Assembly (NCBI GenBank): GCA_022478985.1
Contig: JAKSZP010005269.1
Span: forward strand, 186,001 to 250,000
Source of the DNA: Massospora cicadina
Taxonomy: Eukaryota > Entomophthoromycota > Entomophthoromycetes > Entomophthorales > Entomophthoraceae
Direction of reading: 5' to 3'
Length of the DNA: 64,000 nt
Shown: positions 23,501-34,479 of the stretch, piece after piece
Numbering within the stretch: position 1 is the stretch's first letter
How the letters are laid out: every line of letters begins with the position of its first letter
The notes under the pieces: generated by a model
Told to the model about the DNA's origin: nothing
The model's database searches: none
What the model saw: the letters and a program-made list of their open reading frames with translations, nothing else
Made by a program: the position numbers and the translations under genes

Positions 23501-24330
23501 TTTGCATGACATGCTGTTTCTCTTGACGTGGTGGGGCTTCTGCAACTGGCGCGAACTGTTATAAGTATATACTAGTAGCAATTGATCACTTGACATGATG
23601 GGTGGAGGAAAGAACAATTAATGATTTAGGGGCTTTTACCACTGCCAAATTTATCATGGAGTGCGTCATACAGCGACATGGTTGTCCACAATTTATACTC
23701 ACGGACAATGGAGCTAATTTAACCTTTCATATCCTGCGCAAGGTGAACATACTAATGTTAATCTTTGGGGTCTTGACTACACCCTACAACCCTGAATCTA
23801 ATGTAATGGTGTAACGGGTCAACTGAACATTAATAAACATTCTCTGCAAGGCTTTTAAAGGATTGGTCCACTGAATAAAGTACCCTCCATATACCGTCAT
23901 CTTTGCTTATATTATCGGCTACAACTCCCAACTGGCAAGAGACATTTCCAATCGCTCTGTGGTAGACATCCAACTTTGCCTGCTATGCTCTACTCTTGTG
24001 TGGAGAATAATGGTGGAGTAGACTGCAGCTTTATCTGACTAATTCAATGAACATGATGATAAAACTACAAAAAGAAACATTTTCTACAGCTTAGCCAAAG
24101 AAATTTGTGATCAGGCAGCTGACCAAAGTAGGCGTAGCAGACTCACACAGTTCACTTTAGGTGATCATGTCTTGTTCCTCGACCAAAAAGGATTTGGAAG
24201 GAATACAAGCTCGTTAACTTCTTAATTTGACCGCTTAAAATAATCAAGAAATGGTATTAATGCATACACCATTAAGGAACCTTCAGATGTATGATTATCA
24301 ACCAAGTTCATTCAACGTTACTCCAAGAAT
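20600..24330 (+). pseudogene. E2 pol: protease, RT, RNase H, integrase
   Basis: The protease keeps KDTGAPVNIIS near 20900. RT shows FQSKHIPQGLCNAPAMFQR and VLVYLNDINVF near 22290, where the YxDD box has become YLND. RNase H is traced by LQMYASLSAVGAVL and ends with GAKHQNADCLSRLP. Integrase shows the HHCC finger (MVGHEG... CCHQCQV), FILTDNGAN for the second acidic residue, and YNPESNVMV followed by a stop where the catalytic Glu should be. A 17-nt insertion with its own target duplication disrupts the zinc finger. Three independent active-site losses make it non-functional. Confidence 0.85.
23423..23439 (+). mobile_element. Micro-retroposon 2 (17 nt) with perfect 15-bp target duplication
   Basis: tatggattttaaaaaaa lies between identical copies of atcagtgccaagtgg (23408-23422 and 23440-23454). 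The homologous site in E1 (around 37260-37280) has a single copy of that 15-mer and no insert, so the pre-insertion state is visible in the same window. Confidence 0.8.
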
Positions 24331-24368
24331 ACAAGCAATAGGAGCTAGCGTCCAGTCAAGGGTGATAA

Positions 24369-24852
24369 TATCAAAAAATTAATATGACTGGATGATAAGT
24401 TATATATCTGGCAGATCATATTTATTAGTCAAGGTGAGCCTCAAAATTGAGCAGAAGATTATATCAATGTGAAGCTAATTGCTCAAAGTACTGATAGTCC
24501 AGCGAATTGAGGGAATTCTGCCAAAGCTTAAGATATAAAGAAATCCTTAAATTTGTAGCAAATAGAAAATTACTAAGTGGAAGGGTTGAAACCAACCAGG
24601 AATACCAAGGATTAAGAGTTGAGCGTGAGAATGAGAAGGAGTAGGTTTTAAGTAGTAAATGAGGAAGAAAGTGTCATACTAGTCTATGTTTTATATAAGT
24701 AATAATAGTGTCAGTTGGGGCGATAGCTCCATATTTTATATCGTTCTTAAGTATTATGGATTGGCGATCTTCATATCATCATCCGTTGCTCAGTGGGGAT
24801 TAACCTGCACAACCAGCTTAGCAAATCTAAGCAATACTGCCAAAAGTTAACA
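24369..24852 (+). repeat. E2 right LTR
   Basis: The partner of 17494-17976. It now starts TATCAAA (the terminal TG has become TA) and ends GTTAACA. Confidence 0.85.
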
Positions 24853-26700
24853 CAAACCCTTGAGCATCTCACATGAAACTTTATCTGATTAATCCAATAC
24901 TATTTTTTCAATAGGCAGGCCCTAGCTCAATTATCCATTTTGATATTTATAGAAATCTAAACCACCAGTGGAGCCCTATTCCCAATAGAGATAAAGACCC
25001 ACCAGCATAATATACTAAGCATAGTGGCCATAAAGAGATCGGGTTACTAGGAGAAGATTGTAGCAAGGATTATTTAGGGCATAGCCAAAATTTGATTGGC
25101 GTTAATTTGCCAAAACCAATAGGTATTGAAGAGTAGGCTCTTATAGACCAAGCGAATTGTGGACCATATGTACCATAACACATATAGTGAAGTAATCCAG
25201 GGGTGTTGCAGATGCATTTTATTAATTTTAGGGAATTAACATTCATGGTAGAGCCACTATCAATAATGGCTTAAACAGGAACCTTAAGAACCCAAATACC
25301 AAATTAAGTTACTAATATTAAGCTGAGGGCAAGGTAAGAGACATAGGAGAGTCATTGGAAGGAGAGCAGAAAAATTAGGTTTTTTCAAGAGGAACCTAAA
25401 TATCTTCCATAGGAACATTAGCATTATATTTAGTATTTCAGTCAAATTCTGTTGCTGCGTTATAAGGATGTCAACATGGAGCGCCTCTTCTTTTATGCTG
25501 ACTTCTCTTTTCCCACCTCCTTGAAAATCTCTTCCAGAATTGCTTAGAGTTATAGGGAGGCCCATTAAATTAGGAGCATCGAGGTTTTAGATTCTTCTAA
25601 TTTTTGACATGAACAAGAAGTCATCTAGTAGAAACTGACATAGAAACCTTCGAACTTAGAAGTTTTTATGGTATTTCATTCAGGTCTTCTTTGACCTATT
25701 AGATGCACATTTAGTTGCTATATAATTCTATCATATGTGACTGAAATTTAGGATAGTATCCCAGCGCAGTGATCACTGTGTCATAGCATCATCTAATGTG
25801 ATTCGTTAGTAGTAATTATGTTCTGTTCTTAAGTATATAACTGTTTGGAAAATACATAGGAGTTTCTTGTTAAATTGGATGTCCATAAATTCTTATTTCT
25901 GACTGGAGAGCGTCTAATTCACTAGCAAACTTTTATAAATAGTGTTTGTACTGGATCCTAAGGTCAAAAATATTTTAGAAGGGGTGTCATACTTTTCCAG
26001 CTGTTCTATTATTACAAGTGTTTGTATGCTTCACCTTCTGTCTATCTTAAACTACCTCCATAGAACTCTTATATGAATATTCAGGAAGTTATACTCTCAT
26101 GTTTTGGGTATATTTCTCCTTAAAACTAGACTTGAAGTTAATTAAGACATGAGTAGAAAGTGCATTGATGGCAACTCAAAGAAATTATTTTAGAGTCTTA
26201 GTTTCCACATAGTCCCAAAAAGCCTAGTAAATAATTTTTCTTTATAGTCCTTCTAAGTTTTCATGAAAATCTCCTCAATGTTGATTTAGGGAAACAACAT
26301 AGGCTCTAGGTTTAATTTGTTCCTCTACTGCTTGAATCTTGAAATTTGATGCAGAAGTTTATTTTTATATTACTCAGACGTTTCCCAAAATTGTTTGTTT
26401 GATTTACTTAAAGCAATTTTCAGTTGCTTTAGTGAACACAAAAAGGTTGTCCATCTTATCAGACAAAGCATCCAATTTAGCTATAGGGTCAAATGGAGTT
26501 CCATAAGGCTAATTTCACACCCTTATGCCTCATTTCTTAACTGATCACATAGAAAAGCAATTACAGTTAGCTTGTCTTTCTTCTAAGACTCATTAAAATC
26601 ATTGGATTTAAAATCAAAGAACCAAATGGTCCTTGGAGGCTCGCGAGGTCCTTCATGCTAGGGTACTTCATTAAGAGAAAAACTTGTGGCACCATTAGTA
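24853..26700 (-). mobile_element. G0 gypsy element, fragment 4 (protease and gag)
   Basis: The minus strand near 25270 encodes a retroviral-type protease motif, AIIDSGSTMNVNSLK (DSG active site). Upstream, around 26600, a gag-like FDFKSNDFNES...KKDKLTVIAFLCDQL fits a retrotransposon capsid start. A TGGTGCCACAAG on the minus strand near 26695 could be its primer-binding site, which would put the G0 5' LTR just to the right. I could not confirm an LTR pair. Confidence 0.6.
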
Positions 26701-28856
26701 GTAATTCTTGAAGAAAAGATTCAATTAGGTAAACCTTTGACCCCAGTAATAATTAAGGATAGTATTATCTGTTAGAGCTGATCTTTGATATAGTCTGAAG
26801 CTACATTATCCACTATAAATAATTGACCCTGGAATACTATAAGTTTTTAATTGTCTAAAATGGCATCCCTATCATCTTAAATAAAATAAAAAAAGCGTTA
26901 TAAAATTTACAACATTTAAGTTCAGTAAATAAGTGACCCAAGCTGTTAGTTTACTTCTTGGAGATGCAATCCTACCAGTTGAAGGATCTGATGAATAGTT
27001 AGTTGGACAAAACCATGGAGCTGCCATTCAACTCAAGTGGAGAACTCATATGATGGAAGATGAGAGGAAAGTACAACTCTTGCATAATTGAGGGTACAGC
27101 ATAGGCTTAGGACCTACGAGAAAGTTCTCTTGCAGAGTATATCCCAATTAATAATAGTTTTATGGTTTCACTAGTATTTATATAATGAATTCAATACTGA
27201 GATTGATCAAAATTAGATAAGGGAAACTAAAAAGTGGCCCAGAATTCTAATCTTTTGGGCAGCAAGGTATCACCTCATGCTGAGAAATGTTGACTCATTG
27301 AGCTACACTCCTTGTCCGGTGTCATTAAAAAACTACCCCAAATACACTGTAGAATATTTTTTTTCTCTGGAAGGAACTTCAATAGTATACAACTACCAAA
27401 AGATTTAAAAATTTTAAGATCAAAAACTCAGATAGGGAGATGAATCTCCTTTTATATATGTTGAAAATTGATCATCTGGTGACATTAGGCTCTGCTGGTT
27501 GGTAGGCCAACCATTATGAAGACTAGTCACCCTTGCCATTTAGCCTTAGACAGTGAGCCAGCTTCGCTTTCTTGCCCTTTGGCGTGTCACCTGCGCTATT
27601 CTTGGATCCCCCAGCCTATCTACCCAAATAACAAGAATAAATATAAACTTATAACAAAAGGGAGATTAGGCAAAGGGAGAAGCTTATTGAAATGAAAGTG
27701 CCAGGTATGTATATTTACAAAAGGGCTACTGCTGCCCATCGCCTACCCATTGGCTCATTGCTGGTTCTTCCAGCTAACCACTCTCTTTCATCGCTCTCTC
27801 TCTTCCTTGGAATTTACCCTCTTACCCCGTCCTTCTCAATATCTGAATTAGTTTTGGCTCATCCTCAGTCTTGAGTCGCGGTGAGCCATATAAATTATTA
27901 ATATAAATAAACATTGAATTTGGATTTGACCTTCAAGTTGTTTATTGTGCACTGGAAACCACATTGGTCACTTGGTAACTTTAGAATAACTTGGCTTCAT
28001 TCTGACTACATGTTTCGACTCTTCTTCTAGTAGATCAATTGGGAAATCGCTTTTATAAGCAATATCAATCATTAAATATGAGGCGCTGGAAACAACCTCA
28101 ACCACCTCAAACTTGGGAGTGTTAGTTTCATCTAATATTACTTAAATAAATATAAATATATCATCCTCAGCTACTATTCACTGATGATCTGAGTACCAAT
28201 TTGGGCCAGTGATTGGCTCTGCTCAAACCTTACTCCCACTCTCAGTGCAATGTTTAATTTTATTCAACCCAATTGGGGAGCAACTACCTAGCAATCATCT
28301 AATAAACCACAAAATTCAGTCAATAAGCCATTCCGTTAGGATTAGCCTAATTCATTCTAAATATCAATCAATCATTGAAATACCCATATAGTTAATTTTC
28401 CAACAATACATGACGATTTTAAATAAAGTTATCAGACATTCAGCATGACATTTAGCACAATAATTTGATACCTGCAAACCAAAGAGTTTTTTGATATGAA
28501 AACAAATATGACAAATTTCAATGACTATGAAATTTGACCCTTTTTTTATACCTTTGAGTGGAGAGAAAAATAATTTGAGATTGGCAATGGTGGATCAATT
28601 CTAACCAAACCGTCCAATAATGGTGGAATGACCAAAAAGCCAGTCAACACCAGTTATGCTGACATAAGTAATTGAACTTCCATTTAAATATTAAAATAGC
28701 CTTCAAGAAAATCAAAAATCAGCAAAAATTTGAATAAGGCCTATTGGGGAAGTGCCATCACTAAAATCTTGACCTGATCAGCATACTAAAAATTTTGAGA
28801 AGAAGCAATAATCAGAAGCAGTATTGCAGCCACAAACCCAGAAGAAGGAATTTTTA
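26701..28856. other. Eroded AT-rich sequence, possible remains of the G0 5' LTR
   Basis: I see no coding sequence with recognisable similarity. ORFs of about 60 codons at 27692 and 28209 look accidental. Confidence 0.3.
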
Positions 28857-29665
28857 AGGCTTTCTACAAAGGGTAATAAGCCAGATGGTTCCTATTGCCC
28901 CCTTTCAGGTAAAAGAGGCACTTCTATTTTAAAAAATATCCCATATTTTACACCCACTTTAATTCCCCCACTGCTTAGTGATTGGTATGTTGACAAGGTT
29001 AAGCTCCTGTGTAGAGAAATACCTCAGCTTTACAAAAACGTTAGAAGTACCCCATGTAGGTCCTCAAATACTGCCGCCAATTTTTTGTAGGAATACAGAG
29101 TTTTCAAAAATAAAATGTTTTAGAACGTACCAGATTTAAAAACCAATTTTGGAGAAATATTAAAAATTCTGATCCTAATTTTACTCTTCCTCCCACTATT
29201 TTCCCAATTTTATTTTGCAATGCTTTTGGAATTTTGATTTTGATTGAGCGCTGGACCTCTGAGGATGGAGCGCTTTTTGATTTGAAATTTTTATAAAACT
29301 TTCAAAGAAAGTTAAAAAGGGGGCAGCCAATCATGTTGTGCCCCATCACCTCCCCCAAACTCAGTTCTCAAACCACCTCAAAAATTAGCCCTCTCCTTAC
29401 CTCTGTTCTCACAAAGATTAAATTTAACCTTCTCCTCCCCAGCGCAAACCCTGAAAATCTGAAGCTGGAGAAGATGCCGACCCTAAGAGCTGCAGAACCC
29501 AATAAAAGCGCTGCAAACTTTAAACCCCCTTTACCCTATATAAAGGCCAGTGCCCTTACTTGTGAGAAAACTAACCTATTTTATTCTATTGGGTTTATTT
29601 GATTTTAAATAAAGTTCTTTCCCTTCCCACCATTTCCATTTTCCATATTTTAGCATTTTTATGCG
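28857..29665 (+). repeat. L1: LTR of the L family
   Basis: It aligns over about 809 bp with 30450-31257 and more distantly with 38765-39539. It contains a shared block ggggcagccaat, a TATA box (ctatataaaggccagtgccc) and a downstream AATAAA-type signal, as expected of a promoter- and terminator-bearing LTR. It is followed by gatgcccactaaga at the position of a primer-binding site. Confidence 0.75.
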
Positions 29666-30449
29666 CTATGATGCCCACTAAGACATTTTAGTGCAGCTGC
29701 AAAGATGTCGCTCCACTTATCAATTAAAGGTCTTTGGGACACATTGACAGAAGTACTTTGGTTACTCTTGTGGCTGATCAGAACCTGCCAGTATGCAACT
29801 AGAGCCAACATGGGCTCCTCAAATACTAACATTTTAGCCAGTTTAATTTACAAAATCTGGTTCAGTGCAGCTTAAACCTCCCATCATAGCTCTTCCTGTT
29901 ACTTTCACCCTTTCCCAATTGTAGGTGTTTGTCAGTTGGCTGTCATATCTTTGGATATGGTTCCTACAGCCACTGTTTATGAGCCTCTGCGTTCCATATG
30001 ATTATTCTGTATCAAGATGAGGCATTACCTGGTTCCAGACCAATCATATTTGCCTCAAGACGTTCCTTTGAGTTTAGATCATATAAAGCTAGCTTTTCCA
30101 GTGGACGACTTTCCCACCATTCATGCTATACATTGTACTTCACATAATGAGACTTGCTGATTGCTTTAGTATTTTGCCCATTAGTGGTCTTTTAATCACC
30201 AATTTTCACACAAAGTACCTTTCAAAGCCCAAATTGTCCATAGCATGCCCAGATTTCCCCAATCAACCCCTTTTTCTCAGCTAGAGTAACCTATTCTTGT
30301 CAGAAAACAGGTGATCCTTTTGATTCAATCCCCAAAGTCAGGGTATCACACCTTTGTTTTATCCCACCAATGATAACCTTACCCTGCGGGAATGTAGTAC
30401 ATATAGTACAACATTTTGTAAGGTTGACAAAAAAGTAAAGGGGTAGGTA
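29666..30449 (+). mobile_element. L-element internal region, deleted
   Basis: This 784-bp stretch between L1 and L2 starts with the same post-LTR block that follows L2 and L3. It ends in a polypurine tract (aaagtaaaggggtaggta) against the TG of L2. No gag or pol domain is recognisable, so it is a deletion derivative or a short non-autonomous element. Confidence 0.55.
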
Positions 30450-31257
30450 TGCTTCTCAATAAAGGGAAAGAAACCAGATGGTTTCTACTACCCTTTTTCA
30501 GGTAGAAAAGATCAACTCTGATTTAAGAATTATCCTATATTTGCTCTAACTCTAATTCCTCACTGCCTAGTAATTGGTATGTTAACAATATTAAGCTCTT
30601 ATGTAGAGAAACCTCTCAGCTTTGCCAAAGCGTTATAAGTACCCTCAGATAAGTCCCCCATTACTGCACCTATAATCCTAAAGATCCGATATTTTCAAAA
30701 ACCTTGACAGTTTTATGATGTACCAGATGCAAAAATTCAATTTTGGTGAAGAATAATGAAAATTCTGACCTTGATTTTACACTCCCTCCCACTATTTTCA
30801 AACAATTTACTTTCCAAATCTTTTGACAATTTAATTTAAATTTTGTGCCAGACCTTTGAGGAAGGATTGCGCCTCAGTTTGGAAAAAGTTAAATTTTTAT
30901 AAGAAGCTAAATTGGGGGGCAGCCAATAATGGCGTGCCCCATCACCTCCCCCAACTTCAGTTCTAGTGCCACCTCACGAATTAGTCCTCTCCCTATCTCC
31001 ATTCTCACAACGGTTTGAAAATTGACCCTCTCCTCCCAGCGCAAACCCTGGAAACTGTTAAGCTGGAGAAGATGCAATACAAGAGCCATAGATTTAAGAA
31101 CAGCGCTGCAAACCACAAGCCCCTTTATCTATATAAAGGCCAATGCCCTTACTTGTGAGGGCATTGCCTATTTTATATTTCCTAGGTTTATTTAATTAAA
31201 AATAAAATCTTTTCCACTCCCGCCATTCAATTTTTTATCTTTAAGCATTATTGAGCA
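30450..31257 (+). repeat. L2: LTR of the L family
   Basis: It starts TGCTTCTCAATAAAGG directly after a polypurine tract and ends GAGCA. Three bases later comes TGGCGCCCATACAAGC, a good primer-binding site. Having a polypurine tract on one side and a primer-binding site on the other, this LTR serves as the 3' LTR of one unit and the 5' LTR of the next. Confidence 0.8.
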
Positions 31258-31260
31258 TCG

Positions 31261-31276
31261 TGGCGCCCATACAAGC
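31261..31276 (+). promoter_or_regulatory. L-family primer-binding site
   Basis: TGGCGCCCATACAAGC has a start seen in many retroelement primer-binding sites. Mutated counterparts follow L1 (gatgcccactaaga) and L3 (tggtgtacattg). Confidence 0.5.
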
Positions 31277-32680
31277 CGTTTTGGTGCATCTACAAAGAAG
31301 ACACTCCCTCCATCAACTAGAGAGCTTTGGGTCCACATTGACAGCATTTCTTAGAGACTCTGGAGTCTGATCAGAACCCGCCAGAGTGTAGCCAGGGCCA
31401 ACTTGGGCTTTCCAAATCCTAACAAGATTAAACAAGAGGCCAAAACTCATGGGACTTGAATATCCACCATAAGATGAAGCTTTCAGTTACAAGAATTGAG
31501 TCAAATGTATGTTACCACCAATGCAGAAACAGGAATAGACTGATAAGGGGTTTGTGAAGCTATTAAAATATCTCCATACTCTCTTCTTGATTTTTATTAA
31601 TTTCTATTTACTTTATGCCTTTAAACTATGCCTGAAGTGTAATATACATCGATTTATTTTACTAAGAAGTTTTTATTACAGAATCTCAAATTATCCTTTG
31701 TTTTCAATTTATTTTTGTTAAGTGAAGAGATTAGCAGTTACCAGTCTGGGATCTATTAAATATAGCGCTTGCAAGTAAGGACACCTTGGTTGCTTATAAC
31801 ACAACGGGAGAGGTTGGTCAAGATTAAAACAGAGACATCTGCTAGAGTCCAATCTATAGATATTATGTCATAAAGAGTCAACAATAGTACCACCAGCAGG
31901 ACATTGAGAAGTTTTAAACAGCAATCTATGCTGTATTGGGTATTGTCAGAGTAAAACTAACTTAGTGAGGACTACCTGCCCTCCTGAAGTTTGTCTGATG
32001 CCTAATCTATGTTCAACAGAACCCCTCAACAGCAACATGTCCACCCAATTCAAGCGAAAAAATGCCAACAAACTGACTCCTGGTCTTCAGGTAGGGTCTC
32101 TTTACTGAAATATTTCCATACTTCATGATATTAATTTTAATTATATATCTCACCCCTCTGTAGTGAGAACCACATTTTGGCTTTTCATTAAAATGAACTG
32201 TAAGCCAAGGTTAAATTTGGAACTCAAAGCTGTAGATTAAAATTAACGAAAAAGACAGCTATAGACAAGATGAGTAAGGGTAAAGCCTTACCAAGTTAGA
32301 AAGATTTGATTCTTTATAAGATAGGTTGGAACACATCTACAAGAAGATATCTTAATATTCCTCAAACTAGCATTTCTAAACCCTTTCAAAGATTGACCAA
32401 CAGGGGTCTTCATTGTTTATTCTAGTTGATGAATCAAGAATGCATTGATCTATAAATCCAGATCAATTTATAGGAATTCAAGAGGACAGGTCATAAAGTA
32501 CCCTAATAGATTCATCAGTACAAGACAATTTGTATAAAAAATACGTTCCTCTCCCATAGGGGTTTCTGACCACAACAATGATTATTTAATAACTGACTTT
32601 ATTGATCAATTTTGAAATGTAAAGTTTGACCTGCTTACCTTCTTGAGTCCAATTAGAGCTTTTTTTAGGTAAAAGGATAT
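31277..32680 (+). other. Internal region after L2, largely unrecognised
   Basis: The first 150 bases repeat the post-LTR block seen after L1. The rest shows no recognisable gag or pol. It ends in a purine-rich aggtaaaaggatat, which may be the polypurine tract of the unit that L3 closes, now separated from L3 by E1. Confidence 0.35.
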
Positions 32681-33239
32681 TGTTGCGATTCTGATATGAC
32701 TGGACAATAATCTTGGGACAGTTAGGGCGGTTTGAGAAGAATCTGCAAAAATGATATCAGTTATGATTATTTGAGTGCCCCAAGATGAGGCGATATTGGG
32801 ATATAATGGGTTCATTATTGGATCACCTCTAAATAAGGTGATAGGGAGATGTTGATATTTGACAAATATGAATTAAATTGCTTACACTTTGGGTGATACA
32901 GAACTAAAGAATAACAAGCCAAAATGAGGAGAATCTTTGAACTGAATAGTCCAATCTATGAGAGTGAAATTGTCCGGCTGCTGTATATAAGTGAGATGAG
33001 CGATTAATAGGAGAGGTTATTATTAGGATAGAGTGAGCAACACAGGGAGAATCTTCTGTGATTTATTATATTAAATAAAATAGTGTGATGGGAGCAAGTG
33101 CTCCATATTTATTAAATTAAGTTTATTTTGTTGTTCCCAAGGGCCATGATCATCATATCATTGATCCTATTGCTCAGTGAGCTAAACCCTGTGCAAAATC
33201 CCTTACGGCGTATCTCAAGGATTCCACCAAACTATAACA
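32681..33239 (+). repeat. E1 left LTR
   Basis: Direct repeat of 38201-38757. The opening resembles the E2 LTR (…ATATGACTGGA), so the two families are related. Confidence 0.93.
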
Positions 33240-33240
33240 G

Positions 33241-33258
33241 TGGTGCTTCCTACAGGGG
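33241..33258 (+). promoter_or_regulatory. E1 primer-binding site
   Basis: tggtgcttcctacagggg begins one base after the LTR, at the same place as in E3 (tggtgctcactacagggg) and E2. The priming tRNA is not identified. Confidence 0.6.
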
Positions 33259-33348
33259 GCCCATTGATAAGCTTAAGATAATAAAAATTCAGTCGCCTGC
33301 TATGTCGCATCCAGGTTGCTTTGATAAGGAATATGCATGACACAAAGG

Positions 33349-34330
33349 GGCTATTGCATATGAGGAGTTGAAACTTGCATTGGACACTGTGCTCAAAAGT
33401 CAAGATGAGCTGCTCCAGGAAGTTTGCAGAGATAGGCTGCCGCCATTTGATCGCGAAGAAAGTATTCATGGGTTCTTTTAACAATTTGAGTTTGCAACTG
33501 AAGGAGCCTCGGACTGGCAAATGGTGAAACTGTTGATCTCCACCTTGGATGTCAGAAGTGCCGATCAATCTGTTTGTTACCTTCCAGCTAGTTCCGTTAG
33601 ATACCAAGAAGTCAAGGAGATGGTGCTGCAGTTTTTCAGTGGAACTGCAAAAATGTCACAGTGGAAAGTTGAGTTCTTGACCATCAAGTTTCAGCAAAAT
33701 GAGACCCTCACCACATTCGCTAAGCGATTTACAGCGAAAGTTCATATGCTGATTGGGGCAGGAATTTTATCTGAAGCTGATGTATGCATTTCAATGGCCT
33801 CTGCGGTAAAGCCGTACCCCAAGCTTTACAATGTCATGGCCCCATTGTTGGAGGACGATGTACTTCTTCTTAAACTTGTTCAGTTTGTACGTCGCTTAGC
33901 TGTAACTTTCCCTCCACCCAATATCAAATAGACTCACACTGTCACCGGGGCCAACCCTAACCATGTGGGGGGAATCAACCAGTTGATGCAGATTCCGCCA
34001 GGTTACTCACTGCAGCTCAACATCTGTCCCATAACTGCTGAGCGACAACTTACAACTACCACTTTGGCCCTAACTACGCTGATCAACAGCAGGCATTCTA
34101 ACAATGTGGGTCTGGTTACGCCAATCATCTTTAAAATAACCTTCTGAGTGGTCCAACTTATAATAGGCACAGACATAGGCCTTATGGAGTAAGTTGTTTT
34201 AATTGCAGTCGCACTGGGCACATGGGACAATGGTGCCCCAATTGACAGATCCCTTACGTACAACAGGATCAAAGTTATCAGGGAAAAGTCAGAGTGGAGT
34301 AGAGATGGAACTCTCTCTTCCGCTATCTCA
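33349..34330 (+). pseudogene. E1 gag with intact CCHC zinc knuckle
   Basis: The longest open piece (33521-33931) contains FLTIKFQQNETLTTFAKRF and AKVHMLIGAGILSEADV, close to E2 gag. The zinc knuckle at 34195-34236 reads CFNCSRTGHMGQWC, a perfect C-x2-C-x4-H-x4-C. Several stops, including one before the capsid and another at 33931, break the frame. It would have assembled the particle and bound the element RNA. Confidence 0.8.
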
Positions 34331-34479
34331 AATTCATATGTCCCACCTGAATCTACTGTATTGATTGCAGCAGAGGTCACTCAATATGATGATACATTCC
34401 TCTATCAACAGCTGGTTGGGGGAGTAAATGTGTTGACTCAAGCACAAGTCAAAGAAACGGCTGACACAGGGTTTCCAGA

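Larger units (their letters stand above)
17494..24852 (+). mobile_element. E2: full-length but decayed Ty3/gypsy element
   Basis: LTRs of 483 and 484 bp flank gag and pol in plus orientation. The flanking 5-mers are TAAAC and CAAAC, one transition apart. Just inside the left LTR is a primer-binding-like gatgctcactacaggggg, and just before the right LTR a purine tract (gtcaagggtgataa). The element interrupts G0 between its protease and RT. Numerous stops and lost catalytic residues show it is dead. Confidence 0.9.
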
